A DNA stretch of 64,000 nucleotides from assembly GCA_023436715.1 (NCBI GenBank), contig JAEZIJ010000129.1:1-64000 (forward strand). Reading direction: 5' to 3'. How positions within the stretch are numbered: position 1 is the stretch's first letter; each line of letters opens with the position of its first letter. The position numbers and the translations under genes were made by a program. The notes below the pieces were generated by a model. That model worked only from the letters and a program-made list of their open reading frames with translations. It made no database searches and was not told the origin of the DNA. This stretch comes from Acidobacteriota bacterium. GTDB taxonomy: Bacteria; Acidobacteriota; Terriglobia; Bryobacterales; Bryobacteraceae. This document shows positions 18,096 to 28,200 of the stretch, piece by piece.

Positions 18096-18797
18096 ATGTT
18101 GAGCCGGACTTCTTTTCTGAAATTGGGTGTCGCGCTGGCGGGCGCGGCGGTTTCGTCGCGAACTGCGGAGCGCGCGAGTGTGCGGCGGTGGGACGTTATC
18201 ACTATTGGCAACCTCTCGCGTAACCGGTACTGGCGGGAACCGGACGAAAAGCCCCTTCGGGATGCCATTTGCACATGTACGCTGATCACCGGGGACGGCT
18301 TCCGGCTGCTGGTCGATCCTTCGATCGCGGACAGGACGGCAATGCTTCGGGAACTGGACCGGCGAACCGGCCTGAAGCCTGATGCGGTGACGGGGGTCTT
18401 CATAACGCACGAGCACGGGGACCACGTCGCGGGGATCGAGCACTTCGCGAACGCGCCATGGTGGGCGGCCACCCCGGTCGCCGAGGCGTTGAATCGAACG
18501 AAGAGATATTCACGGAAGTTCGAGCCTGCGCCCGCCGTGCTGTTCGAGGCGGTGGAGGTCATCGCGACTCCCGGACATACGGCTACGCACCACAGCTTAC
18601 AGTTCGCCTGCGAGGGGCAGTCGGTGGTAGTTGCGGGCGATGCGGTAGCGACACGCGATTTCTGGCGTGAGCGCCGGTCGTACTACAACGCTGTCGACCC
18701 CGTCCTTGCGGCGAGGACTATGGACCTGCTGGCGGCGACGGCTGCCGTGATCGTACCCGGTCACGACAACTACTTTGTTACGGGCCGTGGCACGTAA
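18096..18797 (+). CDS. metallo-beta-lactamase-fold hydrolase, exported
   Basis: 233-residue MBL-fold protein. The N-terminus (MLSRTSFLKLGVALAGAAVS) looks like an export signal of twin-arginine style but without the arginine pair. Metal ligands are visible in THEHGDHVAG near residue 108, GHTATHHS near 161, AGDAVATRDF near 182 and PGHDNYF near the C-terminus. This arrangement is typical of small MBL hydrolases close to lactonases and RNase-Z-like enzymes, but the substrate is not predictable. The ATG is 14 bases after the TPR remnant. The gene converges with the ADOP permease at 18810. Confidence 0.8.
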   Translation: MLSRTSFLKLGVALAGAAVSSRTAERASVRRWDVITIGNLSRNRYWREPDEKPLRDAICTCTLITGDGFRLLVDPSIADRTAMLRELDRRTGLKPDAVTGVFITHEHGDHVAGIEHFANAPWWAATPVAEALNRTKRYSRKFEPAPAVLFEAVEVIATPGHTATHHSLQFACEGQSVVVAGDAVATRDFWRERRSYYNAVDPVLAARTMDLLAATAAVIVPGHDNYFVTGRGT

Positions 18798-18809
18798 CCA
18801 GCGAGGGGC

Positions 18810-21266
18810 TCACTGGCAGCGAAGCGCTCTCATCGGGTCCACCCGCGTGGCGCGCAGGGCGGGCAGATAGCTGGCCATCGCCGCCACCAGCCCCAGGAAC
18901 GCGGCCGCCGCGGCGAACGTTGCCGGATCGGCCGCGCTCACCTGGAACAGCATGCCATTGACGAACCGCGCCCCCGCCAGCGCCGCCGCGATCCCCGCCA
19001 CCAGTCCCGGCACCGTCAGCCGCAGGCCTTCCCTCACGACCAGCGCGAGCACGTCGTTCGGCTTTGCGCCCAGCGCCATTCGGATGCCGAGTTCCTGCGT
19101 CCGCTGGCTCACCGCGTAGCTCATCACACAGTAAAGCCCGATCGCCGCCAGCGCCAGGCACACCACCCCCACCACGCTCAGCAGGCTGGCCGCGACCCTC
19201 TGCGCGTACAGCGACGAGGTCGTCGCATCCGCCATGCGGCTGCTGTGAAATACCGCGTCCGGGTTGAGCGCCAAGGCCTCGCGCCGCAGCACCGGCGTCA
19301 GCAGCATCGGGTCGCCGCTGGTCTTGAGCAGCACCGCGAAGTTCAGCCCCGGACCGAACCACTGGTCGAATGGAACATAGAGAAACGGCAGCGGCGCCTC
19401 CACCCGCATGTGATATTTGCTGTCCTTGACGAGCCCTATCACAACAGCGAGGTTGTGCTCGACCCGCACCTTCCGGCCGATCGGGTCCTGGCCCCGGAAG
19501 AATCGCCGGGCGAAGGTCTCGTTGACGATGATCACGAGCGGCTTTCCTTCCCCGTCCATCTCGGTGAAATCGCGGCCCTCCAGCAGCGGGATCCCCATCA
19601 GCTTGAAATAGCCGGGAGGGACCGTCGCACGGTGGAGAATCATCTGCTCGTTCCGCGCGGGAATATAGCCATCGACCTCGACCTGATGGTATGGGCTCGA
19701 GTCCCCGGGCATCGCGAGCGGGACCACGTCCGAGTAGGTCATCCCGACGACTCCCGGCTGCGCCTCCATCCGCTCCCGCAACTTGCGGCAGAACAGGTGC
19801 TGCTCCTGGCCCGAATATCCGGCATTGGATAGGTAGAGCTGCGACATCGACATATTCGTCATGTCGAAACCCGGCTGCACGCCGCTCGCGTTCCGGAAGC
19901 TCCGGAAGAACAGCCCCGCCCCGATGAGCGCCACCATCGCCAGCGCCACCTCCGCCGTCACCAGCAGGCCGCGCAGGCGGTGCGACTGGATTCCGGCGCC
20001 GCCGCCGCGGCCGCCCTCTTTCAGCGTCTCGTTCAGGTCCGCCCGCGCCGAGAGCAGCGCCGGCACCGTGCCCGAGACGAGCGTAGCTACCGCCACGATC
20101 ACGACCGTGAATCCCAGCGTCGGCAAGTTCAACCCGCCGCCGAAATCGAACGGGATATCCATCGCCGGCATCAGCAAGGCCAGCGACTGCCCCATCCACA
20201 TCACCAGCAGCGCTCCAACCATCGCGCCCGCTCCAGCCAGCAGCAGCGTCTCCGTGAGAAGCTGCCGTGCCAGCCTTCCACGCTGCGCCCCCAGCGCCAA
20301 TCGGATGCCGAATTCCTTTTGGCGCGACACCGCCCGGGCCAGCAGCAGGTTGGCCACGTTCGCGCACACGATGAGCAGCAGCAGCACGCACACCGCCATG
20401 AGGATTCGCAACGGCTTCAGCAGCATGCCCTGGGCTCCCAGGTGCCCCTTCCAGATCGGCGTCACCTGGGCGTCCACCCCGCGGTTCGTATCGGGATACA
20501 TCGCCGACAGCCGCCGCGCCAGCGCCGCCACTTCCGCCCCCGCTTGCTCGATCGTGACCCCCGGCTTCAGCCGGACAATCGTCGAAGTGATGTCGCGGCA
20601 GCCGCGGTAGTGCAGCGTGCCGTCGCCCGTCCCCATCGCCGCGGCCATCGTCACCGGCATCCAGACATCGAACACCACGCCCACGAGCGACCCGCGGAAC
20701 TCCGGCGGCGCCACGCCGACGATCGTCAGCTCGTTCCGGTTCAGCCGGATCGTCCTGCCCAGCACATTCGGGTCGCCCCGGAACCGGTTCTGCCACATCC
20801 GGTAGCTGATCACCGCCACCGGGTAGCCGCCTTCCCGGTCGCGCCCTTCCTCGGGCAGAAACGTCCGCCCCAGCACCGGCTTCACTTCCAGGACGTCGAA
20901 GTAGTTGGCGGAGACCAGTTCGGCCCACGCGCGCTCGGTCCGGCCCTTGTCGCCCACGCTGAGCGGCGTGAAGCGTCCGATTGCCACTCCGGAGACCTGC
21001 TTCAGGTTGTCGCGGTAATCGCGGTAATCGAGGTACGAGGTGCTATGGTTCGGCGTGGCGGTCTCGATCAATGCCAGATCCTGCAGGTGATTCACGCCTG
21101 GGAACGGGTGCAGCAGCACCGCGTCGATCCAGGAGAACACGGTCGAGTTCACCGCGATGCCCAGGGCCAGCGTCAGCACCGCCACCGCCGTGAACCCCGG
21201 GCTGCTCTTCAACATCCTGAGGCCTAACCGGATATCTTTCAACACGTGCTTGTACAGGCAATTCAC
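18810..21266 (-). CDS. ADOP-type ABC transporter permease (MacB/FtsX duplicated)
   Basis: Large 818-residue inner-membrane permease without its own ATPase, of the type called acidobacterial duplicated orphan permeases. The N-terminus (LKDIRLGLRMLKSSPGFTAVAVLTLALGIA) is the characteristic MacB-PCD start. It is followed by a big periplasmic domain, three membrane segments (about residues 280-430), a second copy of the periplasmic plus FtsX unit, and a C-terminal membrane bundle ending ALRATRVDPMRALRCQ. No ATPase gene is adjacent. ADOPs are abundant in Acidobacteriota, and their role is probably mechanotransmission or peptide/drug export, unproven. The long overlapping frame covering 18778-20928 is an out-of-frame shadow. 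Confidence 0.92.
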   Translation of the reverse strand: MNCLYKHVLKDIRLGLRMLKSSPGFTAVAVLTLALGIAVNSTVFSWIDAVLLHPFPGVNHLQDLALIETATPNHSTSYLDYRDYRDNLKQVSGVAIGRFTPLSVGDKGRTERAWAELVSANYFDVLEVKPVLGRTFLPEEGRDREGGYPVAVISYRMWQNRFRGDPNVLGRTIRLNRNELTIVGVAPPEFRGSLVGVVFDVWMPVTMAAAMGTGDGTLHYRGCRDITSTIVRLKPGVTIEQAGAEVAALARRLSAMYPDTNRGVDAQVTPIWKGHLGAQGMLLKPLRILMAVCVLLLLIVCANVANLLLARAVSRQKEFGIRLALGAQRGRLARQLLTETLLLAGAGAMVGALLVMWMGQSLALLMPAMDIPFDFGGGLNLPTLGFTVVIVAVATLVSGTVPALLSARADLNETLKEGGRGGGAGIQSHRLRGLLVTAEVALAMVALIGAGLFFRSFRNASGVQPGFDMTNMSMSQLYLSNAGYSGQEQHLFCRKLRERMEAQPGVVGMTYSDVVPLAMPGDSSPYHQVEVDGYIPARNEQMILHRATVPPGYFKLMGIPLLEGRDFTEMDGEGKPLVIIVNETFARRFFRGQDPIGRKVRVEHNLAVVIGLVKDSKYHMRVEAPLPFLYVPFDQWFGPGLNFAVLLKTSGDPMLLTPVLRREALALNPDAVFHSSRMADATTSSLYAQRVAASLLSVVGVVCLALAAIGLYCVMSYAVSQRTQELGIRMALGAKPNDVLALVVREGLRLTVPGLVAGIAAALAGARFVNGMLFQVSAADPATFAAAAAFLGLVAAMASYLPALRATRVDPMRALRCQ

Positions 21267-21307
21267 GGTCCCCGCCTAAGCTGTTGGAATTGCTGGCCCT
21301 CAGCCCC

Positions 21308-21349
21308 GGTCCGGTGTGCGCTTCCGGAACCGAATGTCCGGAACCGGAC
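21308..21349. promoter_or_regulatory. repeat-containing regulatory region between ADOP and WYL genes
   Basis: In the 203-base divergent spacer, the 10-mer TCCGGAACCG occurs twice with a 14-base period (21323-21332 and 21337-21346). The pair is framed by a 7-base inverted repeat, GTCCGGT at 21309-21315 and ACCGGAC at 21343-21349. This is the kind of arrangement expected of an operator. It lies 43-83 bases upstream of the ADOP start and about 120 bases upstream of the WYL regulator start, so the regulator could act on either gene. Inference only. Confidence 0.45.
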
Positions 21350-21469
21350 AATTTCGGTGACAAGAAAGTGAGCAGGGCTAAGCCCGTTGCGCCGAGGAAA
21401 CCGATTTGCCGGTGTTGATTTTACTGGGCGGATACCAGATCATGGGATCTGCTTTTCCAGGAATTGCCC

Positions 21470-22486
21470 GTGAGTCAACTGGAGCGTATCTACAAGCTGG
21501 ACCGCATGCTCCGGCGGAGGACTCCGCCGCGGAAACGCGAGATCCTCACCGAATTTGAAATCTCGTCGGCGCAGTTCAAGCGCGACCTTGACTTCATGCG
21601 TGACCGGTTGGGCGCTCCGATCACGTTCGACGCCCGCACGGGTGGATATTGCTACTCGTCCGGTGAGTTCAACCTCCCGGGTATGTGGTTCAGCGAGCGC
21701 GAAGTGTACTCGATGCTATTGATGCACGCGCTCCTGGAACAACTGCAACCGGGACTGGTCCGAGACCAACTCGGGCCATTCGAGGCCAGGCTGCTCGCAT
21801 TGCTAGGCAGACCGGGGCGCGGGGCCGAGAGCATTCTCCAGCGGATCGAGGTCACGATGGCACCCCAGCGGCCTGTCCGCCCCGAGCATTTCCAGGCGAT
21901 CTGCGAGGCCACGCTGGGCCGAAAGCAATTACGGATGCGGCATTTTTCGCGCTCTCGTGCGAGTGAGACCGATCGGATCGCATCGCCCCAGCGCGTCATC
22001 TACTACCGGGGCAACTGGTATCTGGACGCCTGGTGCCATGAGAATGAGGCTCCCCGCAGGTTCGCTATCGACGCGGTGCGCGAAGCGGCCGTCCTCGACC
22101 AACCGGCCGTAAGTATCCCGGCCGAAGAAGCCGATCAGGGGTACGGCATTTTCGGAGGCCGCGCGGAGCAGGTGGCGGTGTTGCTGTTCGATGCCGAGGC
22201 CGCGCGCTGGGTGGCCGAAGAGGAATGGCATCCCGCCCAGAAAGCGGCCCCGCTACCGGATGGCGGGGTGCGACTCGAAGTCCCCTACAGCCTTCCGCAA
22301 GAAATTCTGATGGATATTCTGAGGCATGGACCGCACGTCGAGGTGGTCCAACCGGCCTCCCTCCGCAGCGCCGTTGCAGACGCACACCGGCAAGCTGCGG
22401 AGAAATATGGAATTAGGAAACGCTCGGTTTCGTCGGACCGGCCCGCCGGCTGGAATTCGCGGGCGCGTCAAGAAGGCCGCCGCTGA
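21470..22486 (+). CDS. WYL-domain transcriptional regulator (YafY/PafBC/CapW type)
   Basis: 338-residue regulator. An N-terminal winged-helix region (LERIYKLDRMLRRRTPPRKR, then FEISSAQFKRDLDFMRDRLG) precedes a WYL domain (YYRGNWYLDAWCHENEAPRR, about residues 180-205) and a C-terminal WCX-type extension. WYL proteins sense ligands such as single-stranded DNA and control DNA-damage genes (PafBC) or phage-defence operons (BrxR/CapW). I choose GTG 21470 because AGGA lies seven bases upstream; TTG 21464 is the alternative. It is the first gene of a plus-strand run with four DNA-end-processing genes, 70 bases before the AddB-like gene, so it is the likely regulator of that run. Confidence 0.85.
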   Translation: MSQLERIYKLDRMLRRRTPPRKREILTEFEISSAQFKRDLDFMRDRLGAPITFDARTGGYCYSSGEFNLPGMWFSEREVYSMLLMHALLEQLQPGLVRDQLGPFEARLLALLGRPGRGAESILQRIEVTMAPQRPVRPEHFQAICEATLGRKQLRMRHFSRSRASETDRIASPQRVIYYRGNWYLDAWCHENEAPRRFAIDAVREAAVLDQPAVSIPAEEADQGYGIFGGRAEQVAVLLFDAEAARWVAEEEWHPAQKAAPLPDGGVRLEVPYSLPQEILMDILRHGPHVEVVQPASLRSAVADAHRQAAEKYGIRKRSVSSDRPAGWNSRARQEGRR

Positions 22487-22556
22487 GCAGTTCCCCCAGG
22501 CAGGCTCCTTCTGTGAGCCACCCCCATCGGCAGAATACTTACAAGCAGACGAATCG

Positions 22557-25271
22557 ATGAATATGGCGGAAATGGGTTCGGAGTTCTGGCAAGCACTGGA
22601 GAGTGGCGCCACGCTGGTAACGGCGAACGCCCGGCTCGCCCGGGACCTGCGGCGCGCGTATGACGTCCGCCGGAGTGAAGCCGGCGATACGTCGTGGGCG
22701 GCGGTTGACATCCTGGACTGGAACGGTTGGCTCCGGCGCACGTGGGATCAGGCCGTTCGGCTCGGAGCGGCGCAGGGCGCGGTCTTGCTGAGCGAGGCGC
22801 AGGAACAATTCGTCTGGGAACGAATCATCGAAGTTGACGCCGGAGATCGCGGACTTCTCCACGTTCCGACGACAGCGGGGGCGGCAGCATCGGCTTATGC
22901 GCTGGTCTCGGCGTGGCGGGTCCCTCTCGACCAGGCCGACTGCGTTGGGTTCGAGGACGCTGCCGCCTTCATCGGCTGGGCGAAAGCGTTTGAGGATACG
23001 CTCGAACGGCAGGCCTGGCGATGCCCTGCGCAGATTCCCGGAGAACTCGCCCGGATGTTCGAGGGTCGGCGTATTCCAGCGCCCGCACGGCTGCTCTACG
23101 CCGGGTTCGATGAGTTGCCCCCCTCGGAACAGCGGCTGATGGACGCCCTCGCCGGGGCGGGCTGCGAGGTCGATGCCGTACGTGCCGAGCCGCTGGTATC
23201 GCCACGTCGCATTCGCGTTGCACTGGCGGACGCGGCCGTGGAACTGGAAGCCGCCGCAGCGTGGGCGCGCGGGCGCCTGGCCTCCAACCCAAACGCGCGC
23301 ATCGGAATAGTGATTCCGGACCTTCCGGCGAAGGTTGCCGTCGCCGAGCGGGTGTTCGAGGATGCCCTGCACCCCTCGTTAGAGCCAATCACGAGCGATC
23401 GCCGACGTGCCTTTCACATCTCCGCCGGTCGTTCCCTCGCCGATGTGCCTGTGACTGCGGCGGCATTCCAATGCCTGGAATTGGGGTTGCGCGGCCTCTC
23501 CATCGCGCACGCCGGTCTGTTGCTCCGGTCGCCCTTCCTGCGCGGCGCGGAACCGGAACTCGGCGCACGCGCGCTGCTCGATGCCGAACTGCGGCGGCGC
23601 GGGCTGTCCGAAGTCACGCTCGCCGCGCTGGCGCGCTTCGCCTCACGCGGGGATGCCGAGGGCCGCCTGCGGCCGTATGCGTGCCCCGTTTTGGCGCGCT
23701 CGCTCCGCGCATGGCGCCGTGCGTTGAGACGCGTTCCCGCGCAGCAATTGCCTTCCGCGTGGAGCCGCACGTTTTCCAAGCTTCTGCGGCTTAACGGCTG
23801 GCCTGGCGAGCGAACGCTGAGCAGCGCGGAGTATCAGGCAATTCGCAGTTGGAACCGACTGCTCTCCGAGTTCGCCGGCCTCGACCTGATCGGAGAGTCT
23901 TTCTCGTATTCCGAAGCCCTCGGCCGGCTGCGCCGAATGGCGTCGCAAGCGCCGTTCGGACCGGCCGACGAGCACGCGCCGGTGCAGATCGTCGGCATGC
24001 TGGAGGCTGCCGGCGCGACATTCGACCATCTCTGGATCGCAGGGCTGGAAGACCGCGCTTGGCCCGCTCCACCTCGGCCGAACCCCTTCCTGCCGCTTCC
24101 GCTCCAGCAACGCTTGGGACTGCCGCATTCTTCCGCCGAACGGGAACTGAGTTACGCTCGCAGGGTTCTAACGCGGCTGCTCGAATCGGCGCCGGACGTG
24201 GTGGCGAGCTATCCGTGCCGGGAGGACGACACGGATTTGCGCCCTAGCCCGCTGATCCTGACGCTGGAGGACGCCGAGCCGCCGGCCCCACGTGCTTCCA
24301 TCGCCTCACTATTGAAGAACGCCGGACCCGCGCTGGAGCGGATCGAAGACAACGCCGGGCCGCCGGTCGAGTCCGGCTCGGTGACGCGCGGCGGCATGGC
24401 CATTCTGGAACGTCAGGCGGCATGTCCGTTCGGCGCGTTCGCCCAATTCCGCCTGAACGCGCAGCCGCTCGAGGAACCGGAGCCGGGTTTCAGCCCGCAG
24501 GAGCGCGGCATGATCGTTCACGCAGCGCTGGAGAATTTCTGGCGGGAGGTCCGCACACTCGATGCGCTTCTGGCCTGCACGCCGGAGCAGCGGGCCGAAA
24601 CGGTTTCGCGGGCCGTAGCCGAGGCGATCGATAGTAAGGTGAAGGGCCGTGGGGTGGCGTCATCCAAGCGACTAGTCGTTCTGGAGCAGCGGCGGTTGGA
24701 GCGCCTGGTCGGCCGATGGCTGGACATAGAAGCCAAGCGCACTCCCTTCACGGTCGCCGAACGCGAAGAACCGCGCCGTGTGGAAGCCGGGGGTCTTGCG
24801 GCCGACGTTCGCGTGGACCGCGTGGACCAACTGCCCGACGGGCGCGAAATCGTTATTGACTACAAGACCGCTGTTTCGAGCCCCTCGGCTTGGGAAAGCG
24901 ACCGCCCCGACGCGCCGCAATTGCCACTCTATGTCTCAAAGCGGCAGAGCACCATTGCTGCGGTGGTGTTCGCGCAACTCGCGCCCTCCGATCTCCGATT
25001 CAAGGGACTCGGCGAATCCGCCGGCGTACCGGGCTCGACCGAGTATTCGCGATCCGCTCCCGGCAAGCACGCCGGCGACAAGCTCGCGGATCACATTGCT
25101 CAATGGGGCGAGATCATCGACGCGCTGGGCGCGGAGTTCTGCGCGGGCCGCGCCGCGGTTGCGCCCAAGCGTCCGCAAACGTGCCGTAACTGCTGGCTCC
25201 CCGCGCTGTGCCGGGTAGCGGACATGCCCCTTCACATCGAACCCGACGCGGAGATCGGAGGAAACGAGTAG
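22557..25271 (+). CDS. AddB-like PD-(D/E)XK nuclease, probable DNA repair protein
   Basis: 904-residue protein of the AddB-related 'probable DNA repair protein' family. The middle is a degenerate helicase-like scaffold. The C-terminal third is a RecB-type nuclease with REIVIDYKTA (Asp and Lys of the PD-(D/E)XK core) near residue 764. An isolated cysteine (RQAACPFGAFAQFRL, about 621) and the terminal CRNCWLPALC (about 875) reproduce the C..C-x2-C-x5-C spacing of the AddB iron-sulphur cluster, which supports the assignment strongly. No Walker A is visible, as expected for AddB-type partners. The frame is open upstream into the regulator gene; ATG 22557 gives the sensible N-terminus. The AddA-like gene follows after six bases. 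Confidence 0.85.
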   Translation: MNMAEMGSEFWQALESGATLVTANARLARDLRRAYDVRRSEAGDTSWAAVDILDWNGWLRRTWDQAVRLGAAQGAVLLSEAQEQFVWERIIEVDAGDRGLLHVPTTAGAAASAYALVSAWRVPLDQADCVGFEDAAAFIGWAKAFEDTLERQAWRCPAQIPGELARMFEGRRIPAPARLLYAGFDELPPSEQRLMDALAGAGCEVDAVRAEPLVSPRRIRVALADAAVELEAAAAWARGRLASNPNARIGIVIPDLPAKVAVAERVFEDALHPSLEPITSDRRRAFHISAGRSLADVPVTAAAFQCLELGLRGLSIAHAGLLLRSPFLRGAEPELGARALLDAELRRRGLSEVTLAALARFASRGDAEGRLRPYACPVLARSLRAWRRALRRVPAQQLPSAWSRTFSKLLRLNGWPGERTLSSAEYQAIRSWNRLLSEFAGLDLIGESFSYSEALGRLRRMASQAPFGPADEHAPVQIVGMLEAAGATFDHLWIAGLEDRAWPAPPRPNPFLPLPLQQRLGLPHSSAERELSYARRVLTRLLESAPDVVASYPCREDDTDLRPSPLILTLEDAEPPAPRASIASLLKNAGPALERIEDNAGPPVESGSVTRGGMAILERQAACPFGAFAQFRLNAQPLEEPEPGFSPQERGMIVHAALENFWREVRTLDALLACTPEQRAETVSRAVAEAIDSKVKGRGVASSKRLVVLEQRRLERLVGRWLDIEAKRTPFTVAEREEPRRVEAGGLAADVRVDRVDQLPDGREIVIDYKTAVSSPSAWESDRPDAPQLPLYVSKRQSTIAAVVFAQLAPSDLRFKGLGESAGVPGSTEYSRSAPGKHAGDKLADHIAQWGEIIDALGAEFCAGRAAVAPKRPQTCRNCWLPALCRVADMPLHIEPDAEIGGNE

Positions 25272-25277
25272 AGATCA

Positions 25278-28200
25278 ATGTCTACTTCTGCCGCTAGAGT
25301 CTCATCTGATGATGCCGCGCGCCGCCGGGCACTCGATCCGTCGGCGTCGTTTCTGGTGCAGGCACCGGCCGGGTCCGGCAAAACGGAGCTGTTGATTCAA
25401 CGTTTCCTCGCGCTGCTGGCGCTGGTTCGGGAACCTGAATCCATCGTAGCGATCACGTTCACGCGCAAGGCGGCAGGGGAGATGCAGGACCGCATCCTCA
25501 AGGCGCTGGCGCGCGCCGCCCGGAACGAGATACCCGCGAAACCGCATGAGCGCAGGTCGCACGATCTGGCGCTCGACGCTCTCGATCGGGACCGGCGTCA
25601 AGGTTGGGACCTCTTGTCCCATCCGTCGCGCCTGCGAATCCAGACAATCGATTCGCTTTGCGCCTCGATCACGCGACAAATGCCCTGGCTGGCCCGCCTC
25701 GGAGCGCAGCCTGCGGTAACTGAGGACGCCGATTTCCACTACCTGGAAGCTGCGCGCCGCACGCTCGCGCTGGTCGAAGAGGAAGGAGCATGGAGCCCAC
25801 CGCTCGAAACGGTTCTCGCCCACCTCGACAACAACGTTCCGCAGGCGGCGAAGCTGATTGTCCAAATGCTGAGGTTCCGCGACCACTGGCTGCACCTGAC
25901 CGTGGAAGGCGCCGCCTCGCGCGAGGAACTCGAACGCGCGATGGAGAACGCGGCCAGCGACGGCCTTGCTCTTGCTTCGGAGCTATTCCCCGAGCCGCTG
26001 CGGAACTTGACGGTGGAACTGGCCGCGTTCGCGGCCGGGAACGTGCCCGAAGCTCACCCGTTGAGGGCGTGCGCCGGGCTCACCGCCTGGCCGCAGCCGC
26101 TGGCCGCCGAGCGCGCAGTCTGGGATGGGCTTTGCGCGCTTCTATTGACGGGCGAGGGAGACGCATTCCGCAAGGAACCGACCGCCGGCTTCCCCGGCTT
26201 CTCGAAGGAGAAGGTAGCTGCGCTTCGGAAGCTGTACCGGGACCGAAAAGAGCAGGCACGGGGACTCTATCAGGCGCTTCAAGGCGAGTCTGCGCTGCGC
26301 GAAGCGCTTGCACGCGTGAAGCTGCTGCCGCCCGTGCGCTACACCGACGCGCAATGGCAGGTCATGGAATCGCTGCTGCGCGTGCTGAAGCTGGCGGCGG
26401 CCAATCTCCGGCTCGTCTTTCGCGAAGCCGGCGAGGTGGACTTCAACGAAATCGCTACATCCGCACGCATCGCGTTGGGCGATGCCGCCGAGCCCTCGGA
26501 ACTTGCGTTGGGACTTGATGCCCGCATCCAGCATTTGCTGGTGGACGAGTTTCAGGATACGTCCGTGAGCCAGTTTGAATTGCTCGAAAAGCTCACCGCA
26601 GGTTGGGAGCCGGGCGACGGCCCCACCATCTTCCTGGTCGGCGACCCGATGCAGTCGATCTACCGTTTCCGCCAGGCCGAGGTGGGGCTGTTTCTGAAGG
26701 TCGCTGAAGGCGCCGCCGGCCCGATTTCGCCGGAGTTCTTGCGGCTCGATGCCAATCACCGCTCACAAGCGGGGATCGTGAACTGGGTGAACGAAGCATT
26801 CCGGCGGATCTTCCCCCAGGTCGGGGACGTGGCGACCGGCGCGATGACCTATAGCCAATCGGAGCCCAGGAATCCCGAAGAACCGGGCGAAGCCGTCACC
26901 GTACATGCGCTTCGTAAAGGCGAGGATGCGGCGGAGGCCGCCTTGGTTGTGCAGGTTGTCCAGGAGGCCCGCGCCACGGATCCAGCCGGAAAGGTCGCGA
27001 TTCTGGTACGGGCGCGCTCGCACCTGGCCGCAATAGTGCCGGCGCTGAAGGAGGCCGGCCTCGCGTTCCGCGCCATCGAAATCGACCGGCTGAGCGAGCG
27101 CAGCGTGGTCCGCGACATGCTCGCTCTCACACGCGCCATGCTGCACCTCGCGGATCGTCCCGCCTGGCTCGCCATCCTTCGTGCTCCCTGGTGCGGCCTG
27201 GAACTCGGCGACCTCCACGCACTCGTGGACGGCCGGCCGGACGCGGTGGTTTGGGACCTGCTCGGCGAGGAGCGGGGTGGCATTTCTCCGGACGGCGCCG
27301 CGCGCATCCTGCGTTTGCAAAACGTCTTGGCACGGGCTTTCGCCGAGCGCGGGCGCATGACGCTTCGGCGATGGGTGGAACGGACGTGGTGGGCTTTGGG
27401 CGGTCCGGCCTGCGCCGGCTCGGACGATGCGCCGCAAGATGCGGCCGATTATCTGGACCTTCTCGAAAAGCACGAGCGAGCCGGCGATCTGCCAGATTTC
27501 GACGGCTTCCGGAAACAAGTGGACCAACTCTATGCGAGGCCCGATCCGCGCGCCGATGGAACCCTCGAGCTGATGACCATTCACAAGGCGAAGGGGCTCC
27601 AGTTCGAAACCGTGATCGTGCCGGGCCTTGGGCGCGTGCCGCGGCCCGATTCTCCAGCGCTGCTGCTCTCTGCCGAACGCCCGCGCCCTGAGGGAGTGGA
27701 CCGGTTGCTGGCTTCGATTCGCGAAACCGGCGGCGGGCAGGACCCGATGTACGAATACCTGCGCGATGTCGAGCGCTTCAAGGCCGCCAACGAGGACATC
27801 CGGTTGCTATACGTGGCCTGCACGCGGGCCGTGCGCCGGCTTCATCTCATCGGCCATGCCGTCGAGGACGCGTCCGGCAAGGTGAATCCGCAGAGCGGCT
27901 CGCTGCTTGAGCGCCTCTGGCCCGGCCTGCGCGAAGACGAAAAGCAACGATTCGCCAAACGCTGTGCCGCCTCGCCCGAGCAGGCGCCCGGCGTGCGCCC
28001 GGCTGGCGTGCAACTGAGCCGGATGCCTGTGGATTGGACTCCGCCCGAGATTCCCGGACCATTGCCTCTACGACCGGCCCCGCGTATCCGCGATGAGCAG
28101 CGGAGCTACCTCTGGGTTGGAGACACGCTGCGGCATGTGGGTACGGTCGTACATGGAACGCTCGAAGAGATCGGTCGGGAAGGACTGGAAGCCTGGGATG

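Noticed and set aside
18778..20928. 716-codon open frame on the minus strand overlapping the ADOP permease
   Set aside because: Low-complexity Gly/Arg/Ala translation in another frame of the same GC-rich gene. The 818-residue frame has all the family motifs.
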